Positions 35,657-45,568 of a stretch of 64,000 nt of DNA are shown piece by piece (position 1 is the stretch's first letter; each line of letters begins with the position of its first letter). This stretch comes from Endomicrobiales bacterium (GTDB lineage Bacteria > Elusimicrobiota > Endomicrobiia > Endomicrobiales > JALOBY01). The stretch spans positions 48,169-112,168 of the forward strand of contig JALOBY010000001.1 in assembly GCA_023228045.1 (NCBI GenBank). Direction: 5' to 3'. The notes under the pieces were generated by a model that made no database searches, was not told the DNA's origin, and was given only the letters and a program-made list of their open reading frames with translations. Position numbers and translations under genes: made by a program.

Positions 35657-37366
35657 CTAAACAAGTGGAAGGTAAACTTTAAAGGTTGAACCAACACCAG
35701 GCTCGCTTAAAACTTCAAGCTTGCCATTATGCAGATGAACAATATGTTTTACTATTGAAAGGCCCAAACCGGTGCCACCAAGTTTTTTTGAACGCGATTT
35801 ATCTACCACATAAAACCGCTCAAATATTTTATTTATACTTTCTTTTGGTATGCCTATACCTGTGTCTTTCACGCTCAATACTACATACCCATTGTCGCGT
35901 TGAATACTAACACTTATCTTACCTGATTCGCTATACTTTACTGCGTTATCCAACAAATTCACAATTACTTGTTCAACTTTAAGCTGGTCGGCAAGAAGCT
36001 CATACACATTAGAACTATCAAACTCAATTTTAATTCCCTTCTGCTCTGCTTTAGACAGAAATATTTCAATTTCATTTGCGACAAGTTTTGTTAAATCAAA
36101 CTTTTCTTTTTCAAGTTCAGTTGTCTTTTCTTCAAGTTTAGAAAGCAACAACAGGTCTTTTACAATATAAATAAGTCGCTCGCTATTCTTTTGAACTATT
36201 GGCAAATACTCGGTAGTGTTTTCTTCCTGCATTGTCTCAACAAAACCTTTAATGGCTGTAAGTGGTGTCATAAGTTCATGCGATACATTTGCAACAAACT
36301 CTTTCTTTATTTTTTCAATGTTTCTTGACTGAGTAACATCAAACAATACAAGCATCACCTCACTTCCCGCCTTAACAAGGGAAACTGTTGGTGCATAGAT
36401 TAGCCCGTTGCGCGCTACATCTGGCAATTTATGAAACACATTGTCAGAAAGCGAAGAAATACCAGTAAAATCAGATAAAGTAAGTACCTCCCAAAGGTGT
36501 TTACCATTTAAATTTTCCAAACTAACAATCTCTGCAAATTTTCGGTTAAATATTATTATTTTTTGATTTTTATCAAATACAACTATTCCCTCTTCAAGTG
36601 AAGAGAGAATTCTATTCATAAGTTCTCTACTTTCAGAAAGCTCAGAAAATAAACCTTTGATTTTCTCACCCATAGAATTAAAATTATCCGCAAGATTTTT
36701 AACTTCACCTTGTGTTTTAATATAAACTCTTGCTGAAAAATCGCCCGTGGCTATCTTACTAGCGGCAGCACCAATTTGAGAAAGTGGCCCTGCTATTTTT
36801 TTTGAAAGTATATACGCTAATAACAAGGAAAGTAATAAAGTAACCAACGCTACATTTAAAATTTTATCCCATATTTCAAGCTGAAAGCCCTTAATAGCAG
36901 AAACCGGCACACTTAACCGTAGAACAGCCACACTATTTAAAACACCTTGATCTTTAACTGGTACTGCAACATAAAACATCTGTTTCTTTTCAGTTTGGCT
37001 AAACCGCGTTGCTTTTCCTATGCGCCCATCTAAGGCATCACTTATTTCCGGCCTGAATTTATGGTTATCCATTGTTGAGATATCATTTTCAGAATCTGAA
37101 AGAACATTGCCCTGCAAGTTAACAACTGTAACTCTTGCATTAATAGCCTTCGCAGCTTTTGCAACATATAAGTTCAAAGCATTTTTGTTATCAATAAATT
37201 TCAAAACTTCTGGGGTAAGAAGGGCTGAGTTTTTTTCAAGCGTGTCGGAGAGGAGAGAATAGTGCTGTTTCTTAACAGTTTCAAAAGAAACAAAAAGCAA
37301 CACAACACAAAGAAGTGTTGTTATAATAAAAAAACTAAAAAAAAGTTTTGCAAATAAACTTTTCAT
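35657..37366 (-). CDS. phoR: Phosphate-regulon sensor histidine kinase PhoR
   Basis: The protein has 569 residues. One membrane segment near residues 8-30 and a second near 172-192 enclose a periplasmic domain of about 140 residues. HAMP (about 192-245), a PAS domain (about 250-345) and HisKA with VANVSHELMTPLTAIKGF follow; the phospho-acceptor is the His of this motif. The ATPase domain shows NLLDNAVKYS, DTGIGIPKE and GGTGLGLSIVKHIVHLHNG. The ATG overlaps the phoB stop (ATGA). The extracytoplasmic domain makes it longer than E. coli PhoR but is usual in other phyla. Confidence 0.94.
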   Translation of the reverse strand: MKSLFAKLFFSFFIITTLLCVVLLFVSFETVKKQHYSLLSDTLEKNSALLTPEVLKFIDNKNALNLYVAKAAKAINARVTVVNLQGNVLSDSENDISTMDNHKFRPEISDALDGRIGKATRFSQTEKKQMFYVAVPVKDQGVLNSVAVLRLSVPVSAIKGFQLEIWDKILNVALVTLLLSLLLAYILSKKIAGPLSQIGAAASKIATGDFSARVYIKTQGEVKNLADNFNSMGEKIKGLFSELSESRELMNRILSSLEEGIVVFDKNQKIIIFNRKFAEIVSLENLNGKHLWEVLTLSDFTGISSLSDNVFHKLPDVARNGLIYAPTVSLVKAGSEVMLVLFDVTQSRNIEKIKKEFVANVSHELMTPLTAIKGFVETMQEENTTEYLPIVQKNSERLIYIVKDLLLLSKLEEKTTELEKEKFDLTKLVANEIEIFLSKAEQKGIKIEFDSSNVYELLADQLKVEQVIVNLLDNAVKYSESGKISVSIQRDNGYVVLSVKDTGIGIPKESINKIFERFYVVDKSRSKKLGGTGLGLSIVKHIVHLHNGKLEVLSEPGVGSTFKVYLPLV

Positions 37367-38040
37367 TCTTCTAATTTATAACCTATGCTTCTTATATTTT
37401 TTATGAACTTTCCTGCCTTGCCAAGCTTTTCACGCAGATTTTTTATGTGTACATCTACCGTACGATCTAACACAGCTTTTTCTCCCCATAGATGATCAAG
37501 AATATTCTCCCTTGAGAAAACAAAACCAATTTTTGACGCAAATAGCTCCAAAAGTTTAAACTCAGTAGTTGTAAGCTCTACCTGCCTGCCATCTACAAAA
37601 GCTTTAAACCGTTCAAAATCAAGCTTTAATATTCCACCTATTAAAATCTCTTTTGACACACTCTTTCGTTCATTGCGCCTTAATACCGCCTTTACCCTTG
37701 CAACCAACTCTTTTGGCGAAAACGGCTTTGTAACATAATCGTCGGCACCAAACTCAAGACCAAGTATTTTATCGGTTTCATCGGCTTTTGCGGTAAGCAT
37801 AATAATTGGAATTAAATCATAGCGCGAATCTTTTTTTAAATTTCTACAAATCTCAAAACCGTCCATATCAGGCAACATAATATCTAAAATAACCAATTCT
37901 GGTTTTTGCTTGGCAATAAACTTAAAAAACTTAGCGCCATCAGCAAAAACCTTTGGCTCAAAACCACTTTTTCTTAAATTTATAGCTACAAGCTCTAAAA
38001 TATCTTCTTCGTCATCTACTATTGCAATAAGCTTTGACAT
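37363..38040 (-). CDS. phoB: Phosphate-regulon response regulator PhoB
   Basis: The protein has 225 residues. The receiver domain contains DDEED at the start, the phospho-acceptor Asp53 in LVILDIMLPDMDG, and the switch Lys in KPFSPKELVARV. The C-terminal OmpR-type winged helix ends RTVDVHIKNLREKLGKAG and IRSIGYKLEE. AAGAGG precedes the ATG. A TTACAT/GATAAT pair (16-base gap) overlaps the murD stop and may be its promoter. Context with phoR, pst and phoU supports PhoB rather than another OmpR-type regulator. Confidence 0.95.
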   Translation of the reverse strand: MSKLIAIVDDEEDILELVAINLRKSGFEPKVFADGAKFFKFIAKQKPELVILDIMLPDMDGFEICRNLKKDSRYDLIPIIMLTAKADETDKILGLEFGADDYVTKPFSPKELVARVKAVLRRNERKSVSKEILIGGILKLDFERFKAFVDGRQVELTTTEFKLLELFASKIGFVFSRENILDHLWGEKAVLDRTVDVHIKNLREKLGKAGKFIKNIRSIGYKLEE

Positions 38041-38077
38041 TTTTCCTCTTAAAGTAAAATTATCTACTCGTTGAAAA

Positions 38078-39412
38078 TCAATGTAACTTGTTAACTAAAT
38101 TTTTAAAAATCTGCCCACGATGTTCAAAATTTTTAAATTGATCAAAGGAAGCGCAAGCAGGAGAGAGTAAAACCACATCATTGTTTATGGCATGTTTATT
38201 AGCGTAAGTTATTGCGTTTTTGAGTGTTTTGCAATCAATTATTTGAACAACTCCAGCGAAAGCTTTTTTTATAATTAAAGAAGCTTCTCCAATTAACAGA
38301 ATTCCTTTAACCTTTCGTTTAACTAATGAAAAAATCGGCTTATATGGCGCGCCTTTGTCACGGCCGCCAAGTATAAGCCAAATAGGCCTGTTATATGCTT
38401 CAAGTGCTACCCTTGTTGAGTCAACATTTGTACCTTTAGAATCATTTACATAGTCAACACCATTTACCCTTTTAACAAATTCAATTCTATGCTCAACACC
38501 CTTAAAATTTTTTACAACTTTTGCAACGGCAAGCGGATTTAATCCTGCGCAAATAGCAATTGCAACTGCAGCCATAGCGTTCTCAATGTTATGCAGACCT
38601 GGTATTTTTATGTCTGTCTTAAAAGAAAAATTTACCTTTCCAATTTTAATATGTATGAAGCCATCGGCAAACCAAACACCTTTTTTCAAAGCTCTTTTAG
38701 AGCTAAAAAACACAATTTTAGAAATACATTTTTTTGAAAGCACTCTGCAGTGTTTATCTTCAAAATTTAAAATGCAGTAATCTTTGGGCTTTTGGTTTAA
38801 AAAAATGTTACTTTTGGCCAGAATATAATTTTGCATATTACCGTGGTGTTCGCAATGGTCAGGAGTTATGTTTAATATGGCACAAATGTTTGGGCGAAAC
38901 GAGGAAGAGTCCTGTAATTGATAGCTTGAAAGTTCAAGTACAAGGTTAGTTTTTGAATCTACATTATTTACCACTGAAGAAAGCGGCTTGCCAATATTGC
39001 CTGCGACAATTGTTTTACCTGTACATTTTTTAAATATCTCGCCGGTAAGCACGGTGGTGGTTGTTTTTCCATTAGTACCGGTTATAGCAACAACTTTTTT
39101 AGGTTTAATAAAACTAAGCGCAAAATCAATTTCACTTTTAAGAGGTATTTTCCTCTTATTTACTTTTTTTATAATAGGCAAATCTGCATGTAGGCCAGGG
39201 CTTTTAATAACTATGTCAGCATTTAGAACCTTATCGGTATGGCCTTCTATTTCAAAAGGAATATTTTTATTTAATTCTTTTCTATTCTGGCCAGACCTTG
39301 AGTCGCTAACAAAAACTTTAGCGCCAAGAGTGTACGCAAGGTTTGCGAAAGATACGCCAGTCAGCCCCATACCTAAAACAGAGATTTTTTTGTCTTTTAA
39401 TATTTTTTTCAT
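38078..39412 (-). CDS. murD: UDP-N-acetylmuramoylalanine--D-glutamate ligase
   Basis: This 444-residue ATP-dependent ligase adds D-Glu in peptidoglycan precursor synthesis. The P-loop region is VVAITGTNGKTTTTVLTGEI, and NITPDHCEHHGNMQNYILAK and VNDSKGTNVDSTRVALEAY are Mur-ligase blocks. I chose the ATG at 39412, one base past the mraY stop; the frame to 39466 adds 18 residues that do not belong to the family. It is the last cell-wall gene of the cluster. Confidence 0.96.
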   Translation of the reverse strand: MKKILKDKKISVLGMGLTGVSFANLAYTLGAKVFVSDSRSGQNRKELNKNIPFEIEGHTDKVLNADIVIKSPGLHADLPIIKKVNKRKIPLKSEIDFALSFIKPKKVVAITGTNGKTTTTVLTGEIFKKCTGKTIVAGNIGKPLSSVVNNVDSKTNLVLELSSYQLQDSSSFRPNICAILNITPDHCEHHGNMQNYILAKSNIFLNQKPKDYCILNFEDKHCRVLSKKCISKIVFFSSKRALKKGVWFADGFIHIKIGKVNFSFKTDIKIPGLHNIENAMAAVAIAICAGLNPLAVAKVVKNFKGVEHRIEFVKRVNGVDYVNDSKGTNVDSTRVALEAYNRPIWLILGGRDKGAPYKPIFSLVKRKVKGILLIGEASLIIKKAFAGVVQIIDCKTLKNAITYANKHAINNDVVLLSPACASFDQFKNFEHRGQIFKNLVNKLH

Positions 39413-40494
39413 CTTATTTTTAATGACACAAAAGACAACAATGCAAGTATGATGCCAATAATCCAAAACCGCACAGTAACTTTATTTTCGGCAAGGCCGC
39501 CAAGCTCAAAGTGATGGTGTAATGGCGACATTCTAAAAACACGCCTTTTAAAATGCCTGAACGAAAAAACCTGAATCATAACAGACAATGCTTCTGCAAC
39601 AAAAACACCACCCAATACAACTAATATAAGTTCCTGTTTTATAAATATCGCAACAAGCCCCAAAATTCCGCCAAGGAACAAACTGCCTGTATCACCCATA
39701 AAAACATCGGCAGGGTAAGCATTAAACCATAAAAATCCAAGGCACGAGCCTATCATAGCCCCCAAAAGCACACTTAATTCACCCGCTCCGACAACATGAA
39801 CAACCTTGAGATATTTGGCTATTTCAATATGGCCTGCAAAATAGGCGAAAAAAGCTAAAGCAATTGCCGCAATTAATAAATTCCCTACCGCAAGACCGTC
39901 TAAGCCATCTGTAAGGTTAACAGCATTTGAACTGCCAACAATTATCAAAAACACAAACAACATATAACCATATGACAAATTTACAAACATACTTTTAATG
40001 TATGGTATGTTTACACTTGAAACAAAATTTGAGTTTGATGGTAAAAACCATAAATAAGCGGCAACACCAACAGCAAAAAGGGCCTGCCAAAATAATTTTG
40101 TTTTGGCGGAGATACCTTTTGGATTCTTTTTTATAAGCTTTGTGTAATCATCAAGAAAACCCAAAAAACCAAGCCAAAGCATACCAGCAAGGCACAAGAG
40201 AATAAACCTATTATCTAAACGAGCCCATAAAAGCGTTGAACCAACAAGTGATACTAATATTAGCAATCCACCCATAGTTGGCGTTCCTGATTTTCCTAAA
40301 TGTGTTTTTGGGCCATCCTGCCTTATATGCTGGCCTATTTCTTTCTTTTTTAAATAAGAAATAAACCATGGACCCACAAGAAAACTTATAAGCAGACTTG
40401 TAAGTATTGCCGCACCACTTCTAAAAGTAATGTATTGAAATATATTTAACGGCGAAAAAAATATTTTTAAAGGATAAAGTAGATGATAAAGCAT
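39409..40494 (-). CDS. mraY: Phospho-N-acetylmuramoyl-pentapeptide transferase
   Basis: This 361-residue polytopic enzyme makes lipid I. It has about ten membrane segments. Signatures are GTPTMGGLLIL near residues 70-80, DDYTKL, and NLTDGLDGLA near residue 190 with the catalytic Asp. FMGDTGSLFLGG and PLHHHFEL lie near the C-terminus. It lies between murF and murD, the standard order. Confidence 0.98.
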   Translation of the reverse strand: MLYHLLYPLKIFFSPLNIFQYITFRSGAAILTSLLISFLVGPWFISYLKKKEIGQHIRQDGPKTHLGKSGTPTMGGLLILVSLVGSTLLWARLDNRFILLCLAGMLWLGFLGFLDDYTKLIKKNPKGISAKTKLFWQALFAVGVAAYLWFLPSNSNFVSSVNIPYIKSMFVNLSYGYMLFVFLIIVGSSNAVNLTDGLDGLAVGNLLIAAIALAFFAYFAGHIEIAKYLKVVHVVGAGELSVLLGAMIGSCLGFLWFNAYPADVFMGDTGSLFLGGILGLVAIFIKQELILVVLGGVFVAEALSVMIQVFSFRHFKRRVFRMSPLHHHFELGGLAENKVTVRFWIIGIILALLSFVSLKIR

Positions 40495-40498
40495 TTAG

Positions 40499-41884
40499 TT
40501 ATTCCCTCTCTTTAATAAATTCAATTGCTTTCTCTAAACGCATTGCGCGAGAAGCTTTTAAAAAAATTGTTTTGTTTTTTATTTCTAGCGAATTTAAAGC
40601 TTCGCATAAAGCAGTTACATTTTTAAAATAACCTGCATTTTCAAAATTGTATGATTTGTAAGCAAACCGCATAAGTTCACCAACAAATAACACCTTTTCA
40701 AATTTTTTGCCACGCAAATATAAACCAAATTTTTCATGCTCGCTTTGAGCATCCGCGCCAAGTTCAAGCATATCTCCGAGCACCAAAACTATATTTTTAC
40801 TATCAAAAGAACTTAATAACGCATCAATCGATGCAAGCATAGATGTTGGGTTTGCATTATAGGCATCGTTAATAACCGTTGTGTTTAACGAATGAATTTT
40901 TGAAATATTAGAACGCAACGGAGATGTTTTAAATTCACTTAAACCAACCGCTATTTCATCTAAGCTAAAACCAAAGGCGCTTGCGCCAGCACCCGCCGCA
41001 AGAGCATTATAAACATTATGTTTACCAAATGTATTTAGCATAACATCTTTTGTTTTTCCAAATACATTTATGTTAAATTTTATATTTTCACCTAAAGATA
41101 CAATATCTGAGGCAGTTATATCGGCATTGTTATTTATGCCAAAGGTTAAATAATCTACTTTGCTTGTTTTTGCCTCACGCAACAACAACTCATCATCCGC
41201 GTTTACAACAGCTAAACCATCTTGCCCTAATGAAGTAAATATTGAACATTTTTCTTTCAAAATTGCATTTTTTGAGCCAAAACCCTCTAAATGCGCAAGC
41301 CCTACATTTGTTATTATGGCAACTTGTGGGGCAACAATATCTGAAAGAATTTTTATTTCACCAGGGTAAGATGCACCCAACTCAAGCACACAAAAATCGT
41401 AGGAACTATTTAGCCCAAAAACTGTAAGTGGCAAACCAATTTGATTATTAAAATTCCCTTGAGTTTTTAATACTTTAGAACTTGTTTGCAATATTGAAGC
41501 GAGCATTTCTTTAGTTGTGGTTTTGCCGCAAGACCCTGTTATCGCCGCCACATTTACACTAAATTTTTTTCTGTAATAATGCGCAAGTGCTCCAAGCGCC
41601 GTAGTTGTATTTTCTACAACAATTACAGGTTTATTATTAAGTATATTAGCTAAGTTTTTTACTTTATTTTTCTTGACAACAACCGCTTTGGCTCCAACAT
41701 TAAAAGCATCTTGTATAAAATCATGACCGTCAAAATTATTCCCGGAAATTGCAAAAAAACAACTGTCTTCAATACTTACCCTTGTATCAATAGAGACACT
41801 TGTGACGGAAAAATTTCTATCACCAATAAAATCAGAACTCCCACGCAGTGCACCTATAAGCTCAGAAAAAGATAATTTTTCCAT
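40499..41884 (-). CDS. murF: UDP-MurNAc-tripeptide--D-alanyl-D-alanine ligase
   Basis: This 461-residue ligase completes the pentapeptide precursor. The N-terminal domain has SIDTRVSIEDSCFFAISG and the P-loop ITGSCGKTTTKEMLASIL. NVGLAHLEGFGSKNAILKEK and VINDAYNANPTSMLASIDAL are typical of MurF. The gap to murE (41885-42110) holds repeat copy B. No strong ribosome-binding site is visible before the ATG. Confidence 0.97.
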   Translation of the reverse strand: MEKLSFSELIGALRGSSDFIGDRNFSVTSVSIDTRVSIEDSCFFAISGNNFDGHDFIQDAFNVGAKAVVVKKNKVKNLANILNNKPVIVVENTTTALGALAHYYRKKFSVNVAAITGSCGKTTTKEMLASILQTSSKVLKTQGNFNNQIGLPLTVFGLNSSYDFCVLELGASYPGEIKILSDIVAPQVAIITNVGLAHLEGFGSKNAILKEKCSIFTSLGQDGLAVVNADDELLLREAKTSKVDYLTFGINNNADITASDIVSLGENIKFNINVFGKTKDVMLNTFGKHNVYNALAAGAGASAFGFSLDEIAVGLSEFKTSPLRSNISKIHSLNTTVINDAYNANPTSMLASIDALLSSFDSKNIVLVLGDMLELGADAQSEHEKFGLYLRGKKFEKVLFVGELMRFAYKSYNFENAGYFKNVTALCEALNSLEIKNKTIFLKASRAMRLEKAIEFIKERE

Positions 41885-41942
41885 TATTTAATTACTCTTG
41901 CTTGTTTTTATGGCAATCTTTGGAATGTATTACTGAACTGAA

Positions 41943-42099
41943 CCCAAATTTTACAATAGGGTTTGGAATTCGTCAAAAGATATGGGATATTTTTTTCTGC
42001 AAAAACCTTGCAAATGGAATAACCATTCGCTGCAATTTTTGCATCAAAACTACATCCATCTCTTTCGACTCGGTTCTCAAACCTATTGCAAAGTTCGGA
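41943..42099 (+). repeat. 157-bp palindromic intergenic element, copy B (murE-murF)
   Basis: It aligns without gaps to copies A and C, in plus orientation. Its ends are CCCAAATTTT and TTCGGA, less well matched than in copy A. Flanking 5-mers are CTGAA and TTGAA, four of five identical. It begins 11 bases after the murE stop on the mRNA and separates two otherwise adjacent mur genes. Confidence 0.85.
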
Positions 42100-42110
42100 T
42101 TGAAGGGATT

Positions 42111-43601
42111 TTACAAACTTTTGCCCGTTTTGCGCAAACTTTCTAAACCTAACTTTGCAACTTCAAAATCACTAAAATGAATTTTATTATTGCCAACTAT
42201 CTGATAGGTTTCATGCCCTTTGCCCGCAAGTAAAACAACATCACCACTTGCAGCCATTGATAATGCCTCTAAAATTGCATCTTTTCTATCAAGCACAACC
42301 TTATAATTTTCTCTCTTTGTTCTTTTTATGCCAACCTCAATATCAAGGGCGATATTGCGCGGGTCTTCACTTCTTGGGTTATCCGATGTAACAATTACAT
42401 AGTCACTAAGTTCTGTTGCAACGGCTCCCATTATTGGCCTTTTAGTTCTATCCCTGTCACCACCACAACCAAAAACAGTTATAAGTTTACCGCTTGTTAA
42501 TGGTTTTAACGATGTTAAAACATTCTTTAAGGCATCATCGGTATGGGCATAATCTACCACAACATTAAATGCCTGGCCGAGATCCACTTTTTCCAACCTT
42601 CCCGGGACAGAATTTAAACCCTCTAAGCCGCGCTTAACATTTTCAATAGATATTCCATTGTATAATGCAGAAGCCGCAGCTGCTAAAGCATTATAAATAT
42701 TGTGCTCGCCTATAAAATTTAAAATAACCGGTAATGTTCCAAAATCGCTTTTAAGCAAAAATGATGCATGTTTAGCACTTTTAATTATTTCCTGAGCACT
42801 AACTAAGGCGTTATTTTTTATGCCATAGGTAACTTTTTGCGCACTGGGATCAACAACATCTAACATTTTTTTGCCATATGGGTCATCTATATTAATAACA
42901 GCAATCTTTTTTTTGTTTTTTCTTTTTTGCACAAGACCTGAAAATAGTTTGGCCTTTGCGTAAAAATAATCATCCATTGTTTTATGAAAATCTAAATGAT
43001 CGCGCGTAAGGTTTGTAAAAATAGCTGTATCAAACTCTATTCCATTAACTCTGCCAAGAGATAATGCGTGAGAAGATACTTCAATTACAGCGGCAACCTG
43101 ATGTTCACTAACCATTTTTGCAAGAATTTCATAAAGCTCTGCTGCTTGTGGCGTTGTATTTGGCGAATCGAATGTTTTTTTTGCGTATCGGTAATTCACA
43201 GTACCCACAACCCCTGTGGATAAGTCAGAAACATTAAGGATAGATTCCAGAAAATAGGTAATTGTGGTTTTACCATTTGTTCCGGTAACTCCAAAAAGCA
43301 AAAGCTGGCTATCCGGGTAGTTATAAAATTTTGCGGCAACCTCAGAAATTACTTCTGATGGCTCAGCTAAAAAAAGTGCGCATGACAAATCGTGTAAGTA
43401 TTGCGCGCTTACAACAACACAGGCACCAGAATTAATTGCCTGATCAATGTAATTGTTCCCATCAACATGCATACCTTTGATAGCAAAAAAAATAAAACCG
43501 TCTTTAACTTTTCGTGAGTCAACTGCAATGCCTTTAACATCAACATCGCCATTGCCATACAAAATACCGTTAGAGCCGGAAAGCAAATCTTTTAGTTTCA
43601 C
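42111..43601 (-). CDS. murE: UDP-MurNAc-L-Ala-D-Glu--diaminopimelate ligase
   Basis: This roughly 496-residue ligase adds the third amino acid of the stem peptide. VTGTNGKTTITYFLESIL is the P-loop block, and TNLTRDHLDFHKTMDDYFYAK a Mur-ligase block. The substrate motif reads TSDNPRSEDP; DNPR is the pattern of meso-diaminopimelate enzymes. I chose the GTG at 43601 because AGGA lies five bases before it and the product begins MKLKDLLSG; a TTG at 43622 lies inside ftsI. Repeat copy B follows the stop closely. Confidence 0.96.
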   Translation of the reverse strand: MKLKDLLSGSNGILYGNGDVDVKGIAVDSRKVKDGFIFFAIKGMHVDGNNYIDQAINSGACVVVSAQYLHDLSCALFLAEPSEVISEVAAKFYNYPDSQLLLFGVTGTNGKTTITYFLESILNVSDLSTGVVGTVNYRYAKKTFDSPNTTPQAAELYEILAKMVSEHQVAAVIEVSSHALSLGRVNGIEFDTAIFTNLTRDHLDFHKTMDDYFYAKAKLFSGLVQKRKNKKKIAVINIDDPYGKKMLDVVDPSAQKVTYGIKNNALVSAQEIIKSAKHASFLLKSDFGTLPVILNFIGEHNIYNALAAAASALYNGISIENVKRGLEGLNSVPGRLEKVDLGQAFNVVVDYAHTDDALKNVLTSLKPLTSGKLITVFGCGGDRDRTKRPIMGAVATELSDYVIVTSDNPRSEDPRNIALDIEVGIKRTKRENYKVVLDRKDAILEALSMAASGDVVLLAGKGHETYQIVGNNKIHFSDFEVAKLGLESLRKTGKSL

Positions 43602-43602
43602 T

Positions 43603-45318
43603 TTATTCCTTTTTAGAAGCAAGGTCTACAACATCGTCGGGATCTATGCGCATATGTCGCACGGCACGGCTTGCCACATTGCAAAAAACAGGAGCGGCAA
43701 TTGAAGAACCCCAATAATCTCCTTTTGGCTCATCTAAAATTACAAGTATTGTAAACCTTGGATTTGATAGAGGAATTACCCCACAAAATGAAGCAACATA
43801 CTTGCTTGTTGAATATTTATTTGTTAATTGATCATATTTTTGGGCTGTACCTGTTTTACCACCAACCGAATAACCCAAAACCTTTGCGGCTTTGCCAGTA
43901 CCATTTTCAACAACTTTTTTTAATATATCCTTTAAATCGTCTGAAACTTCTTTTGGGATAACATTTCTTACAAAGTTATTTTCATTGTCTTGAACTATTG
44001 TTCCATCGGCAAATTTAATTTGCTTAATAATTTGGGGCGCAAAAAGCATACCACCATTAACTATGCAAGAGTAAGCACTTAGTATTTGTATAGGAGTAAC
44101 ACTTATACCTTGCCCAAAAGAAATGTTTGGAAGAGAAAGACCTGTCCATTTTTCTGGTGGAGCAAGTATTCCCTTAGCTTCTCCTGAAATATTTATACCG
44201 GTTTTACAATAAAATCCAAACTCACGGATAGTGTTGTATAAATTATTTTTTCCAATTTTCTGTCCAATTTTTGCTGCACCAATATTAGATGAGTATTCTA
44301 TTACCTCATCAAATGTTAGTACACCTCTTTTTTCGTGGTCCCTAATTTTCTTACCATATAATTCATATACACCATTTTCACAATCAAACTTATCTGCGCG
44401 AGATACCGTTTTACTTTTAAGCGCTGCGGCGGCTGTTACAAGCTTAAATGTTGAACCTGGCTCATATGTATCGCAAACAACTGGATTCCTAAGGACACTT
44501 ATATCTTCAACTGTGGCTGAAGGGTCAAAATTCGGCCTGCAAGCCATAGCAAGTATCTCTCCGTTTGAAGGATCTTGTATAATAACTAATCCCTTTTTTG
44601 CATTGGTTAAAATAAAAATTTTATCAATTTCTTGCTCAGCAATATACTGCAATTTTTTATCAATTGTAAGGTAAACATCGGCCCCAGCAAGTTTATCTTT
44701 ATCAATTATTTTTTCAGGAAGAAGCCTGCCTCTTGCATCAACCATGTACTTGTTAACTAAATTGTTTCCACGCAAGTCACTGTCTTTGTTAAGTTCAACA
44801 CCTTCAATGCCTGTTAAATCGTCTTTCCGAACTGTGCCTATAATATGACAAGCGGTGCGCCCTTCAGGGTAACTTCTATTAAAGTTTTCGTTAAAACCAA
44901 TACCTTTAACGTTAAGTGACTTTACTTTTAATACAAATTCTTTATCTAAATTTTTTGCAATTGGAATATACCGCCTTTTTTCTTTTCCAATAAAAAAGCT
45001 TAGCTGCAAATCAACTCCAACACTTCTAAGGGCAGATATGACCTTTTTCAAATCGCCAGCATCAAGCGGGTCAATAAACATTTCATAACTTTTTGTAGTT
45101 AGCGCAAAAATGTTGCCATTTCTATCAAGAATTCTACCTCTTAAAGGCTTTTGTTCTTTGTTTTTTATAGTTTTTTCATTTACGCTGTTATCCAACCTTT
45201 CGTGATTCCAAACCTGTAATTGGAAAAGACGCGCAGCCAATAAAACAAAAAACAAAAAACAACATGCCATCACGAAAGTTGGCAACTTATGATTTAAATT
45301 ATTATTATTTTTATTCAA
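43603..45318 (-). CDS. ftsI: Division-type penicillin-binding protein (FtsI/PBP2-like transpeptidase)
   Basis: The protein has 571 residues. One membrane helix near residues 12-32 precedes a PBP dimerisation domain. The transpeptidase motifs are present: S-x-x-K in EPGSTFKLVTAAAA, SSN in YSSNIGAAKIG, and KTG in GGKTGTAQKYD. No PASTA domain follows. The TTG start at 45318 overlaps the ftsL stop and has AGGTGA upstream. The position between ftsL and murE identifies it as the divisome transpeptidase. Confidence 0.94.
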   Translation of the reverse strand: MNKNNNNLNHKLPTFVMACCFLFFVLLAARLFQLQVWNHERLDNSVNEKTIKNKEQKPLRGRILDRNGNIFALTTKSYEMFIDPLDAGDLKKVISALRSVGVDLQLSFFIGKEKRRYIPIAKNLDKEFVLKVKSLNVKGIGFNENFNRSYPEGRTACHIIGTVRKDDLTGIEGVELNKDSDLRGNNLVNKYMVDARGRLLPEKIIDKDKLAGADVYLTIDKKLQYIAEQEIDKIFILTNAKKGLVIIQDPSNGEILAMACRPNFDPSATVEDISVLRNPVVCDTYEPGSTFKLVTAAAALKSKTVSRADKFDCENGVYELYGKKIRDHEKRGVLTFDEVIEYSSNIGAAKIGQKIGKNNLYNTIREFGFYCKTGINISGEAKGILAPPEKWTGLSLPNISFGQGISVTPIQILSAYSCIVNGGMLFAPQIIKQIKFADGTIVQDNENNFVRNVIPKEVSDDLKDILKKVVENGTGKAAKVLGYSVGGKTGTAQKYDQLTNKYSTSKYVASFCGVIPLSNPRFTILVILDEPKGDYWGSSIAAPVFCNVASRAVRHMRIDPDDVVDLASKKE

Positions 45319-45565
45319 GGAATATCACCTGGTTTTGCTCTGGTGGAACTAATTTTTTCTCTTTTGCCACTTTTTTTAGCATATCTAATGTAGAGTACTT
45401 TTTATTTTCAAATTGCAACTTCTCATTCTCGCAATCCAATCTTTCATCCTCAACTTGTAATTTTTTTAAGTTAATGGCAGAGCTTTTCTCTAAACTATCT
45501 TCCAAAACTAACAAGCCAGAATATAATATTGCGACAAGTACAATAAACACAAGTTTTCTTGGCAT
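45311..45565 (-). CDS. ftsL: FtsL-like cell-division protein
   Basis: This 84-residue protein has one N-terminal membrane helix (about residues 5-20) and a periplasmic heptad-repeat stretch, LKKLQVEDERLDCENEKLQF. FtsL proteins diverge quickly, so the call rests on size, topology and the place between rsmH and ftsI. It would form a coiled coil with FtsB/DivIC. Confidence 0.75.
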   Translation of the reverse strand: MPRKLVFIVLVAILYSGLLVLEDSLEKSSAINLKKLQVEDERLDCENEKLQFENKKYSTLDMLKKVAKEKKLVPPEQNQVIFLE

Positions 45566-45568
45566 TGT

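Noticed and set aside
41902..42180. Plus-strand gene of 92 codons over repeat copy B
   Set aside because: The frame is the repeat's shared open frame plus antisense murE. Without evidence of selection I list the repeat only.
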